DNA of 64,000 nucleotides from Mycoplasmopsis pulmonis (GTDB lineage Bacteria; Bacillota_I; Bacilli_A; Mycoplasmatales; Metamycoplasmataceae): NCBI RefSeq assembly GCF_900660575.1, contig NZ_LR215008.1, positions 372,001 to 436,000 of the forward strand, read 5' to 3'. Shown piece by piece: positions 1 to 8,983 of this stretch (position 1 is its first letter; each line of letters starts with the position of its first letter). The notes under the pieces were generated by a model. It saw only the letters and a program-made list of their open reading frames with translations, ran no database searches and was not told where the DNA came from. The position numbers and the translations under genes were made by a program.

Positions 1-71
1 TTGAAAGATTGTCTCACTTTATTGCCCTAATTGAAAAGCAATGAAGAAAAACAATTAGTTTAAAAAAGTAA
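1..71 (+). CDS. C-terminal tail of an unidentified protein (partial)
   Basis: Frame 3 is open from the left edge and ends with TAA at 69-71. It gives about 22 residues, including RLSHFIALIEKQW (the W is a TGA codon) and a basic end SLKK. Too little remains to name the gene. It faces the leftward gene at 78-479, with only six bases between the two stop codons. The reading rests on codon plausibility alone and could be chance. Confidence 0.4.
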
Positions 72-77
72 AAATCT

Positions 78-479
78 TTAGATTTGTTTTTCTAAGAGCT
101 GATCTAATTTTTCAAGAGCAAAATCACAAGCTTGATTTTGAATTTGCTCTCTTGATCCTTTAAGTTTAAATTCATAGACTTGATCATTTATTCCAATGTA
201 AACTAACCCTACTTCTTTGTTATCTCAAGCATCAGGGCCAGCATTTCCTGTAAAGGAAAAACAAAGATCAGCTTCAAAAAAAGCTTTGCCTTTTTTTGCC
301 ATTTCTAAAGCCACATTTGCATTAATGATGCCTTTTGAAGTATCGATGCCCAGCTTTTCTTTGACTTGATTAGAATAGGCCACTATTGAACCTGCAAAAT
401 ATTTACTAGCTCCAGGTCTTTGAACAATTTTGCTAGCAAAAAGTCCACCTGTAAACGACTCAACTGAACAAAATTTCAT
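78..479 (-). CDS. pncC: CinA C-terminal-domain protein, nicotinamide-nucleotide amidase type
   Basis: A 133-aa protein starting at ATG 477-479. It matches the stand-alone CinA C-terminal domain (PncC), which deamidates nicotinamide mononucleotide in pyridine nucleotide salvage. The family signature VESFTGGLFASKI lies near the N-terminus (residues 6-18), and FSFTGNAGPDA, near residues 74-84, corresponds to the usual G-x-A-G-P segment. One TGA is read as Trp directly after that segment. The length fits the single domain; the N-terminal molybdopterin-like domain of full CinA is absent, as is usual for small genomes. The family call is firm; amidase activity is inferred. Confidence 0.8.
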
Positions 480-547
480 ATTAATTCCTTAATAGTTTTA
501 TTTATAAAAAAATCCTTGCTCATAAAACAAGGACACAAATTGAAAAA

Positions 548-814
548 TTATTTTCTAATTTTAAGTTTTTGAATAGTTGTTTGGTAACTTTCGAAATTAA
601 CATCTTTAAGGTAAGCCAAAAGTTTTTTTCTTTTGTTAATTTTAGCTATAAAACCTCTTTTTGAATGTTTATCTTTTTTGTTTGTTTCAAAGTGGATTTT
701 AAGTCTTTCAATATCATGGGTTAAAATCGCAATTTGAACTTCAATAGCACCAACATTTTTTTCAGAACCACCAAATTCAATGGCTAATTCCTTAACAAGT
801 TTTTTATCTGTCAT
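548..814 (-). CDS. rpsO: 30S ribosomal protein S15
   Basis: An 88-aa protein, the normal length for S15, which binds 16S rRNA in the platform of the small subunit. The conserved core is visible: GSEKNVGAIEVQIAILTHDI followed by HFETNKKDKHSKRGF and a basic C-terminus. It starts with ATG at 812-814, preceded by the ribosome-binding sequence AGGAAAA (reading the minus strand). It stands between pncC and rpmA with a 69-base gap on the rpmA side, so it may have its own promoter. Confidence 0.95.
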   Translation of the reverse strand: MTDKKLVKELAIEFGGSEKNVGAIEVQIAILTHDIERLKIHFETNKKDKHSKRGFIAKINKRKKLLAYLKDVNFESYQTTIQKLKIRK

Positions 815-883
815 TTTTCCTTTCTAAACCTAGCAAAAATAAAACTATTTTAACCAAGCATAAAATTGATCAAGAAAATTAAA

Positions 884-1141
884 TTATTTTTTTTCTTGGT
901 AAACACTAGCGTATTTTCTGTTTCTTCTTTTTTCATATTTAACATAACCATCAACTAACATAAATAAAGTATCGTCATTACCTCTACCTACGTTTTGACC
1001 AGGGAAAATTTTAGTTCCTCTTTGTCTATAAATTATTGATCCCGCAAGAGCAAATTGACCATCACCTAATTTAGCACCTAGTCTTCTACCTTTGGAATCG
1101 CGGCCATTTCTAGTCGAACCACCAGCTTTTGTTTTTGCCAT
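884..1141 (-). CDS. rpmA: 50S ribosomal protein L27
   Basis: An 85-aa protein with the typical L27 core: [19 protein letters not shown], then [21 protein letters not shown]27 reaches the peptidyl transferase centre. In many Firmicutes it carries a short N-terminal extension removed by Prp protease; here the start MAKTKAGGS gives no such extension, and no prp-like gene lies between rplU and rpmA. It follows rplU with an 11-base gap, so the two are co-transcribed leftward. Confidence 0.95.
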   Translation of the reverse strand: MAKTKAGGSTRNGRDSKGRRLGAKLGDGQFALAGSIIYRQRGTKIFPGQNVGRGNDDTLFMLVDGYVKYEKRRNRKYASVYQEKK

Positions 1142-1152
1142 TTTTTATACAC

Positions 1153-1452
1153 CTAACCTTTGATTTCTAAAATTTTAACTCTTGTATAAGGTTGTCTATG
1201 ACCTAGTTTTCTTTTATGAGTTGATTTTGCGTTATGTCTATAAACAATAATTTTTTTGTGTTTACTTTGTTTTTGGATTTCACCAATTACTTTGACTTTT
1301 TCTAAATATGGTCTTCCAACTTTATCTCCAAAAAGCAAGACTTTATCAAATTCTACTTTTTCTCCGGCATTACCTTCGATTTTTTCTGTAAAGATAACTT
1401 CTTGTTCTTTGACTAAAAGTTGTTTGCCACCTACTTCAATAATAGCGTACAT
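1153..1452 (-). CDS. rplU: 50S ribosomal protein L21
   Basis: A 99-aa protein starting MYAIIEVGGKQLLV, the standard L21 N-terminus, and ending in HKRKLGHRQPYTRVKI, the standard C-terminal block. L21 binds 23S rRNA. The open frame continues upstream of this ATG (1450-1452), but that stretch is the transcribed leader rather than protein. A start at the family position, with AGGAG about 6 bases upstream on the minus strand, decides the call. It is first in the rplU-rpmA pair. Confidence 0.95.
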   Translation of the reverse strand: MYAIIEVGGKQLLVKEQEVIFTEKIEGNAGEKVEFDKVLLFGDKVGRPYLEKVKVIGEIQKQSKHKKIIVYRHNAKSTHKRKLGHRQPYTRVKILEIKG

Positions 1453-1553
1453 TATTATACTCCTAGTATTATATATATCATCCTTGGGGTACTTTATATT
1501 TAAAGATTTGACAAACCCTTTTGGTATGGTTACAGGGTAACTTGGCAATTATA
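1453..1553 (-). promoter_or_regulatory. rplU promoter and structured 5' leader (L21-leader-like)
   Basis: On the minus strand a perfect TATAAT lies at 1548-1553, predicting transcription from about 1541 and an 88-base leader before rplU. Just inside the transcript GTTAC-cct-GTAAC can form a hairpin, followed by AAAAGGGTTTG and GTACCCC, which can pair with each other or with ACCC. A structured leader upstream of rplU is known in low-GC Gram-positives (Rfam L21_leader) and is thought to give autoregulation. Position and pairing are seen; membership of that family is inferred. Confidence 0.45.
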
Positions 1554-1579
1554 ACATTTTTTAATTTTAAAAATAAAAA

Positions 1580-1627
1580 AATAAGTAGCTCAAAAACCTA
1601 AGTTTTAAGGTTTTGCAGCTACTTATT
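1580..1627 (-). terminator. Intrinsic terminator of the small peptide gene
   Basis: A long near-perfect inverted repeat: AATAAGTAGCT plus CAAAAACCT pairs with AAGGTTTTG plus AGCTACTTATT around a short loop. In the leftward direction it is followed by a U-rich run. It separates the 90-aa peptide gene from the rplU promoter. Confidence 0.75.
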
Positions 1628-1683
1628 ATTTGAGTGAGGAAAACATAGAAAATTAATAATTAATAATACTTAATTAACAAAAA

Positions 1684-1956
1684 TTAGTATGTAAAGTATA
1701 CTGGAATACCAGTATTTGAATTTGTTGTTTTTTTAGAAGCGCTCGAGCTTTCATTTTGACGCTCATTGTCTCATTTGTATGAAAAATCTTTGCTTTTTAC
1801 TTCACCTTTTGTTGAAGTAAAGGATCTAATTGTTTGAACTAAAGACACAGCCGCTGTGACAAGTCCGGGTATTAGTCCTAAAGCAACTAAAACAGATCCT
1901 CCATAGACATTGGATTCTTCTTCAGCTTTCATTTTAACAAAACCATTTGTTTCCAT
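1684..1956 (-). CDS. Small peptide with double-glycine-type leader and hydrophobic core
   Basis: A 90-aa product; the last part is reached through a TGA-Trp codon and it ends in TAA at 1684-1686. Residues 1-20 resemble a bacteriocin-type leader: FVKMKAEEESNVYGG ends in Gly-Gly with hydrophobic residues at -4, -12 and -15 and Glu at -8. After GG comes SVLVALGLIPGLVTAAVSLV, one hydrophobic span rich in Gly and Ala, then a polar Ser/Lys/Asn tail ending PVYFTY. The Shine-Dalgarno sequence AAGGAGGT (1961-1968 region) is close to ideal, suggesting high expression. It lies 77 bases after aspS and has its own terminator. The only C39-type exporter seen in this window is at 55826-57868. A small membrane protein unrelated to secretion is the main alternative. 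Confidence 0.6.
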
Positions 1957-2033
1957 TTTAACCTCCTTCCAATCTAGTATTTCCTAAATTACAAAAGAAA
2001 TCTAATAAAAAAACAAATTTGAGAAAAACCTTA

Positions 2034-3737
2034 TTATTTTTCCACTTTTAGAAAAACTTCTTTTAATTGCTCTTCTGAAACTAGTGAAGGAGCATCTTCC
2101 ATAAGAGCTTGTCCACTTGAGGTTTTTGGAAAAGCTATAACTTCTCTAATTGATTCACTTTGAGTCATGATCATAATAAGACGTTCAATACCAAAGGCAA
2201 GACCACAATGAGGAGGAAGGCCATAGTCAAAGGCTTTTAGGAAAAAACCAAATTTATCTTCAATTTCTTTTTGTGATAAATTTAGTAATTTAAAAATTTG
2301 AGCTTGAATTTCTTTTTTGTAAATTCTAACAGAACCTGAAACTAGTTCATATCCATTTAAAACTAAGTCATATGATTTAGCTTTGGTTTTTTCATAGGAA
2401 ATTTTTCCATCAACTAGAGTTGATTCATCATACATTGTAAATGGGTGATGTGAAGGACTATAAGTATTTGTGTTTTCATCATATTCAAAAAGTGGTCAAT
2501 CAATAATTCAAGCAAATTTATATTGATCCTTATTTGCTCATTTAAAAATAGAATTTAGCTCAACTCTTGTTGCCCCTAATGATAAAAGAACTTTATTTTC
2601 AAAGTCACTAGCTACTATAAAAAATGTTCCATTTTCAATTGAAAAATCTTCAATTATTTTTTCAACACTTTCTTTGTCTTTATTTGCAAAGTTTGTCCTT
2701 GAAATTTTTCCTTGTTCTACACTTGAGTAAAACAAAATATTAGCTCCATTTTTTTTGGCAATTTCCTCTAATGTTTTAAAGTCATTTTTAGTGATAATTT
2801 CTTTTATAAAAAGACCCTTGATAAATTTTTTAGATGAGATGATTTCAAAGGAACTTTTTTCAAAGTATTTTTTTAAATCTTGAATTTTAACTTCATATCT
2901 TAAATCAGGTTTGTCACTTCCATAATTTTGCATCACATAATCAAAAGAAAGTCTTTCAAAAGGAGCTTCAATTTTAATGTTCATTTTTTCAAAAGCATAA
3001 ACTAGCATTTTCTCAGTTATTGAATGTAAAACTTTTTCATCTTGAAAAGAAATTTCTATATCAAGTTGTGAAAATTCTGGTTGACGATCTTTTCTACTAT
3101 CTTCATCTCTAAAAGCACGTGCTATTTGGAAATATCTTTCAAAACCAGAGGCCATTAATAATTGTTTATAAAGTTGAGGTGATTGAGGAAGTGAAAAGAA
3201 TTTATTTTTATTTCTTGTAGGAACTAAAAAATCTCTTGCCCCTTCAGGAGTTGATTTTGATAAAATTGGTGTTTCAATTTCAACAAAATCATTTTCAATT
3301 AAAAAAGTTCTTAGTGCATTAATAAACTTTGATCTAAAAATAATCTTTTTAGTGTTGATTGGTTTTCTTAGATCTAAAAAGCGATATTGTAGTTTTGTCT
3401 CTTCCTTTGAATTGTCATCATCTCTAATTAAAAATGGTAGCTCTTTTGAAGTATTTAAAACTTCATATTCACTTACATGCACTTCAATTTCACCTGATTG
3501 TAGATTTGGATTTTTTTCTTTTCTAAGAACAACTTTTCCCTTAACTTTTAGGATTGTTTCAAAACCTAATTTAGAAGTTAAATTATCAAAAACAATTTGG
3601 ATAATTCCGTGCATATCTCTTAAATCAATAAAAGTTAATTTTCCAAATTTTCTTTCATTTTGAATCCAACCAAAAAGAGTTAATTCCTCACCTACATTTT
3701 TGCTTGTTATTTCATTGTTTTTATATTTTTTAATCAC
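2034..3737 (-). CDS. aspS: Aspartyl-tRNA synthetase
   Basis: Class II synthetase of 567 aa that charges tRNA-Asp. The N-terminal anticodon-binding OB fold is seen ([19 protein letters not shown]). It is followed by the class II motif 2 region ([27 protein letters not shown]) and motif 3 near the C-terminus ([19 protein letters not shown]). Three TGA codons in the segment [13 protein letters not shown] read as Trp. I place the start at GTG 3735-3737, with AAGGA six bases upstream, rather than at an upstream TTG. It overlaps the end of hisS by eight bases, implying translational coupling. Confidence 0.93.
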
Positions 3738-4992
3738 TGTTTTCCTTAATATATTTTTTAATATTTTCAATGTTGGGATTAATTAGATCCACAACTAGTT
3801 TTTGGTCATTAAATTTATTTTTTAAACTCACTTCATTTTGAGCATTATTTAACTCTTTAAAAATTAAAAAATCACTTTCTTTTATTTGTTTTGATTTGAA
3901 GATTTTTTTAAAATTAACTACTTTATTTATGCAATCAATTTTTATTAAATCACCAAAGTTATTTCTTAGTTTTAAAAGTGCTATTAAATCATCTTCATTT
4001 GATGCAAAAGCAGTTATTTTTTTTGCATCATCTTTAAAGTTATTTAAGTCAATAACTTCCATGATCCTTTCAAGACCAAAACCAAAGCCAATTCCTTCAA
4101 TATTTTCTCCACCAAGTTCTTTTAAAAGTGATGAATAAACTCCTCCACCTAAAAGAGTTTTTTGAGCTCCTAAATTTTGATTTGTTGAAACAAATTCAAA
4201 GACAAAATCACTATAGTAATCTAGACCTCTAACAAGAAAGGGATCTACTTTAAATTTAATATCAAATTTTTTAAATAAATCTTGTAATTGATAAAAATTT
4301 TCAAGAGATTCTTTTGGTAAAAAATCATGAATTTTAGGTGCATTTTTGACAAAGGCTTTTTGTGATTCTATTTTGTCATCTAAAATTCTTAGAGCATTGT
4401 TTTTTAGTCTTTCTTTTGAAATCTCCTCAAGTTGATTTTCAAATTGATTTAAGTAGTTTTTTAAATGATCTAAATAGTTTTTCCTTTGCTCAGGATGGCC
4501 TATTCAATTAATCACAATTTCATAGTCATCAATTTTTAAAGTATCTAAAAAATTTTTGGCAAAAAAAATGATTTCAATATTTGTAAAAGGGCTTTGTTTT
4601 TCTAGTCATTCAATACCGCCACTAAAGAATTGTCTTTGTCTTCCTTTTTGGGGATTTTCATAACGAAACATTGGACCAAAATAAAAAAACTTATTATGTT
4701 TTTGTAATAAATTATTTTCAACTATTGCCCTTAGTGCAGGAGCTGTTCCTTCAGGTCTTAGAGCTATTTGTCTTTTTGATTTATCTTCAAAACTATAGAG
4801 CTCTTTTTTTACAAGATCACTAAAGTCTCCACTTGTTCTTTTAAAGAGTTCAACATTTTCAATAATAGGTGTTTCTAAAAAAGAAAAATTAAATTTTTTT
4901 GCACTTGTAAAAAAAGCATTTCTAATTATTTCTAATTTGTTAGAATCTTGAAAATAATAGTCTCTAGTCCCTTTTAATTTTTGAAATTTCAC
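3730..4992 (-). CDS. hisS: Histidyl-tRNA synthetase
   Basis: A 420-aa class II enzyme that charges tRNA-His. The N-terminus LKGTRDYYFQDSNKLE is the family motif for binding the ligands. Motif 2 is PMFRYENPQKGRQRQF near residue 115, and the His-binding loop LVRGLDYYSDFVFE and motif 3 GIGFGFGLERIM follow. Several TGA codons are read as Trp. The start is GTG (4990-4992) with AAAGG six bases upstream. The order hisS-aspS is common in Firmicutes and mollicutes. Confidence 0.93.
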
Positions 4993-5076
4993 CTTAAGCC
5001 TTTCATAATATTTTGCCTTTAAAAATATTCAAAATTATACATTTTAGATTAATAAAAATTTATAAAGTTATTGTTA

Positions 5077-5907
5077 TTAAGCAATTGAAATAATTGCCAA
5101 AATTAAAAACAAAGTTCCTAAAATAAAGAAGATAATAATCAATGCAATTAATGTCATAAATCAAATTGACAAAATTGAAAATTTCATCTTGTATTTGTAG
5201 TTTGGATTGATTCCATCAAAAAAGAAATATTCTCTAAAAAAAAGTACTTGAAAATTAAGTCAATCTTGATGACTAAAAAGATCTTCAAATTCATCTGGAG
5301 CTTTCTGATGAGATAAAAATTCAAGTAATTCTTTTTCTTTTGAAAATTCAAATTTAGGATTTTTAAAGCTATATCATTTACCGAAATAGTTTTTGTAAAA
5401 TGAATTTTTGAAATACAAAATTTTCATTTGTTTAAACAAAAAATAAAAAGATAAAAGAAGTGCTATTAAAACAAAAAAGCTAGTTAAAAGATAAACTGGA
5501 GCTGTTTTTTCGACATCTTTTTTTAGGATGATTCAAAGAGAAAGTGAAATAGCAAAAAAAATTAAAAATATTGATGTAATTCAAAGAGTTAAAAGAAAAT
5601 TTTTTTTACTCAAAACTTTCTTAAAAAAAGTTTCTTTATGGTTTTCATTTAAGAAAACAACTCTTTTTGTCATTGAGTAAAGTTGCTCTTTGTTTTTTGG
5701 TGAAGAATTTTTGTAGTCACTATAAAAATCTTCTTTATTTTTTCAATTTGATATTTTTGCTTTATTAGGATTTTTATATCTTTTTAGACTATCAGGTTGA
5801 TGAGCTCATTGACCCTTTTCAACAAAATTAGAATTTTCAAAAATTTCTAATTTTCTTTTGAGCTCTTCCATTTTTTCATCTAAAGTTGTTCTATTTTTTT
5901 TTGACAT
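5077..5907 (-). CDS. Predicted membrane protein of unknown function, four helices
   Basis: A 276-aa protein rebuilt across six TGA-Trp codons; start ATG 5905-5907, stop TAA 5077-5079. The first 100 residues are charged and cytosolic-looking (MEELKRKLEIFE, then WAHQPDSLKRYKN). Two hydrophobic stretches follow near 107-130 and 138-160, then a second polar region (about 160-240) and a final hydrophobic span of 30 residues rich in Ile, Leu and Phe. No signal peptide and no known catalytic motif were recognised. The layout suggests two helical hairpins with both termini in the cytoplasm. It is transcribed away from nadD and stands alone. Confidence 0.7.
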
Positions 5908-6032
5908 TTTATCTATTTTAGCAAAATAAAATAATTTATAAGTTTTAGAGGCTATTTTTTTATAAAATTAACTTATTTTATTAAATAATGTAAACTTAAC
6001 AAACTAAAAAAATATTGAAAGTTTTAAAAAAT

Positions 6033-7115
6033 ATGAGAATTGCAATTTATGGTGGGTGTTTTGACCCAATTCACAAGGGACATAGCAAAATAGCAAAATA
6101 TGCTATTGATAATTTTAATCTTGACAAAGTTATTTTTGTTCCAACTTGAAAAAATCCTTTAAAAACTAGCAAGGACATGGCAAGCTCTGAACATAGGGTA
6201 AATATGTTAAAGCTTGTACTAGAGGAAAAACAAGAAATCTCTGATTTTGAAATTAATAGAAAATGTCCTAGTTATACAAAAGATACACTTGAGTATTTTT
6301 TACAAAAATATCCAAATGATGAAATTTTTTTAATTATTGGAAGTGATAATTTAAAAAATTTAAATAAATGAAAAAAGATTGAATGAATTGCCCAAAATGC
6401 TCAAATATTAGTGGCAAGACGAACTAAAAGTTTTTCAAAAATTAATGCTAAAAAATACAATGCAATAATTATGAAAAATGACATTTTAGAATTTGCTTCA
6501 AGTGATGTAAAAAAAGGTGATTTTACTCATCTTGATCAAAAAGTTAACGAATATATTGGCAACAACTTTTTATATATAAATTCAATAGTAAAAAGTACTC
6601 TTTCAATTTATCGTTCTAAGCACTCTATTGCAGCTGCAAATGCAGCTAGAGAATATGCAAAGAAAATTAACTTCGATCAAAACATTGCCTATAATGCAGC
6701 GCTAATGCATGATATTACCAAAGAATGAGATGAACAAAAACATAGAAAATTTTTAATAAAACATGGTAAAAAAGATGAAGCTAGTTTTGACTATCATAAA
6801 CTTCATCAGCATAGCGGAGCTACTTGAGTTAGACATTATTACAATTGTCATAACAATGAAGTATATGAGGCGATTTCAAAGCACACAACCCTTGAAGGAA
6901 AACAAATTTTAACTTTAGATAAAATAGTTTATGCAGCTGATAAATTAGCTAATGGAAGAAAATATCCTGGAATTCAAAAAGATAGAGAATTAATTTTAAA
7001 AGACTTTAATAAAGGCTTTAAAAATATTGTAGAAAAAACAGTTGAAAAATTAAAAAAAGAAAACAAACTTTCATTAGAAGAACAAAAAAGATTTGAAAGA
7101 ATCATCAATGAATAA
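6033..7115 (+). CDS. nadD: NadD-YqeK fusion: nicotinate-nucleotide adenylyltransferase plus HD-domain phosphohydrolase
   Basis: A 360-aa two-domain protein. Residues 1-185 are NadD, which makes the NAD precursor deamido-NAD: the nucleotidyltransferase motif GGCFDPIHKGHSK, then CPSYTKDTLEYF and LIIGSDNL. Residues 190-360 form a YqeK-type HD domain: RSKHSIAAANAAREYA with the first His, ALMHDITKEW with the HD pair, and LHQHSGATW. YqeK proteins hydrolyse symmetrical diadenosine tetraphosphate in other Firmicutes. Separate nadD and yqeK genes are the rule elsewhere, while this fused form occurs in mycoplasmas. The stop overlaps the start of mtnN by eight bases. Confidence 0.9.
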
Positions 7116-7776
7116 TGAGAAAATTTTTTATCTAATAGTAGCTGATCCAAATGAATTTGTCAATCTTCAAAATCATAATTTTGAGCTTATAAAAAAAGAA
7201 TATTCTAAGGCAAAAGAATATTATTTTTTTAGAAAAAACAACATCACTTTAGTTTGTGTTCACTCTCGAATTGGTCTTGTAAATTCAGCGCTAACAACTC
7301 AAGATTTAATAAATAAATATAGTCCTGAAATAATCTTTAATTTTGGAGCAGTAGGCTCTGTAATTAAAGATGATCTTTTTAAAGTTTATCAAATTGAAAA
7401 AGCAAGTTTTTGAGATGTTGCTACACCTTGATATCCAATTGGTCAAACTCCAGGAGAAAAAAGATTTTTTGATTTAACAACTTTTGAAAATTCTTTACAA
7501 AAAGCTCATATTTTTTCAGGCTCTAGTTTTGTAAGTGATCTTAGCACTCTTAAGATATTAGATGAGAATATAAAATACTGACTTTTTGATATGGAACTAG
7601 CTGCTATGGCCCAAGTTTGTTTTTATAACAAAGTCAAACTTGTAAGTATTAAAGCAGTAAGTGATGTTATTCAAAATCAAGGCTCAAAAATAGAAATAGA
7701 TGATATCAACAAAAGAATTAATAAAGCTTCAAATTTAGCCCTTGAAAGTTTGTTTGAAATATTAGGAAAAATGTAA
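7108..7776 (+). CDS. mtnN: 5'-methylthioadenosine/S-adenosylhomocysteine nucleosidase
   Basis: A 222-aa member of the purine nucleoside phosphorylase fold that cleaves adenine from methylthioadenosine and S-adenosylhomocysteine. The three acidic catalytic positions can be placed: Glu in ADPNE near residue 14 (usually AMEEE), Glu in FDMELAAMAQV, and Asp in KAVSDV. FNFGAVGSV matches the N-F-G-x-A-G region. The start is ATG 7108-7110 inside the end of nadD. rluB follows after a single base, so the three genes form one operon. Some segments are divergent from the family norm. Confidence 0.82.
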
Positions 7777-7777
7777 T

Positions 7778-8476
7778 ATGAAAATCCAAAAAAGAATTGC
7801 ACATCTTGGTTATTGTTCAAGAAGACAAGCTGAGGCTTTGATTTTACAAAACAAAGTAAAAGTTAATTCATCTTTTGCAACAATAGGTCAAATAGTTAGT
7901 GATCAAGATATCATTGAAATTAATGGAAAAATTCTTGTTGAAAAAGAAAATGAAAAAGAATATTATTTGCTTCATAAACCACCTAAAACTATTTCATCAA
8001 CTAAGGATGAAAAAAACCGTCAAGTTGTAACTGATTTAGTTAAATCAAAATCTCGAGTTTATCCAGTCGGAAGACTTGACTATAACACAACTGGTGTTTT
8101 GATCCTTACAAATGATGGAGATCTTACTCAAAAACTTCTTCATCCAAAATATCAAATCAAAAGGTTATATCATTGTAAATTGGATATACCCTTAGAAGAA
8201 AAAGAACTAATTTATCTAAATGAAGAAAAAATATATATTGATAAAAAATTATCAATTCACAAAGTTTTACAAGTTGAAAAAAAATCTTATTTAGTTGAAC
8301 TTCATCAAGGCTCTTATCACCATGTTAAAAAAATTTTCGAAAAGGTAAATAGAAAAGTTGTTAAGTTAAAAAGACTTGCTTTTGGACCTATAACAATTGA
8401 TAACTTACCAGAGGGATATTTTAGAAAATTAACCTTTAAAGAAATCAAAACTCTAAAAGCTCTAACAAGAGATTAG
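7778..8476 (+). CDS. rluB: 23S/16S rRNA pseudouridine synthase, RluB/RsuA family
   Basis: A 232-aa protein with an N-terminal S4 RNA-binding domain (residues 1-60, RIAHLGYCSRRQAEALI) and a pseudouridine synthase domain. The catalytic aspartate is D101 in GRLDYNTTGVLILTNDG. There are no internal TGA codons. RluB and RsuA cannot be separated by eye; the length favours RluB, which modifies 23S rRNA near the peptidyl transferase centre. It ends the nadD-mtnN operon and is followed by a strong terminator. Confidence 0.88.
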   Translation: MKIQKRIAHLGYCSRRQAEALILQNKVKVNSSFATIGQIVSDQDIIEINGKILVEKENEKEYYLLHKPPKTISSTKDEKNRQVVTDLVKSKSRVYPVGRLDYNTTGVLILTNDGDLTQKLLHPKYQIKRLYHCKLDIPLEEKELIYLNEEKIYIDKKLSIHKVLQVEKKSYLVELHQGSYHHVKKIFEKVNRKVVKLKRLAFGPITIDNLPEGYFRKLTFKEIKTLKALTRD

Positions 8477-8504
8477 TCTCTTAAAAATAACTTTTTAAAA
8501 AGCT

Positions 8505-8556
8505 AAAAATCTTTATTTATAAAAATGTTAATGTTTTTGTAAATAAAGATTTTTGT
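8505..8556 (+). terminator. Terminator of the nadD-mtnN-rluB operon
   Basis: AAAAATCTTTATTTATAAAAA pairs with its complement TTTTTGTAAATAAAGATTTTT, with one G:U-type interruption, around a short loop. It ends in a T run 30 bases after the rluB stop. Confidence 0.75.
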
Positions 8557-8648
8557 TATAAGAAAAATAACTTTTTTAATTGAATATTAAGAAATTTTAA
8601 AAGCCTGTAAAGTTAAAAATAACTTTAAAAGCAAATTTTATTTTTATA

Positions 8649-8654
8649 TATAAT
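8649..8654 (+). promoter_or_regulatory. -10 box of the RNase P RNA gene
   Basis: A perfect TATAAT, with transcription expected to begin at about 8661, just before the conserved RNA. Confidence 0.6.
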
Positions 8655-8660
8655 TGAAAG

Positions 8661-8955
8661 CGCATTGGTCAATTGCTGATTTTATAATTAGAGGAAAGTC
8701 CGCTCTAGCACAGCCTGCGATGGTTGTAGTGATCGTGTTGGATCTAATAAATCCAAGCCTAGACGACAAGTGCCACAGAGACGAGAAAAGTGAAACGCGG
8801 TAAACTCCACGAGCTAGAAACTCAAATTTTGGTAGAGGAACTTTTGCAAGGTAAATGAACTAAGCAAAAGAGGTAATTTTTAAAATAATAAAAATTACTT
8901 AGATAAATAATTGACAAGGATTAAAAATCCTACAAAAAGCGGCTTATAAATGCTA
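8661..8955 (+). ncRNA. rnpB: RNase P RNA, Bacillus (type B) class
   Basis: The catalytic RNA that removes tRNA 5' leaders. The universal CR-I block is seen as AGAGGAAAGTCCGCTCTAGC at about 8710, then GACGACAAGTGCCACAGAGA, and GAAACGCGGTAAACTCC in the specificity region. The distal P4 strand GACAAGGATTAAAAATCCTAC-like segment ends in AAAAGCGGCTTATAAA near 8935-8950. Ends are estimated from the promoter and the downstream hairpin. The identity is secure; the exact termini are not. Confidence 0.93.
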
Positions 8956-8956
8956 A

Positions 8957-8983
8957 AAAACCTCATAGCGAGGTTTTTTATTT
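8957..8983. terminator. Shared terminator between rnpB and the convergent lipoprotein gene
   Basis: AACCTC-atagc-GAGGTT flanked by A and T runs, so it can act in both directions. The stop codon of the leftward lipoprotein gene (8978-8980) lies inside the T run. Confidence 0.7.

Noticed and set aside
1453-1548. Upstream extension of the rplU frame (start MPSYPVTIPKGF).
   Set aside because: It is in frame but lies in the promoter-proximal leader, and L21 proteins begin at MYAIIEVGGKQ.
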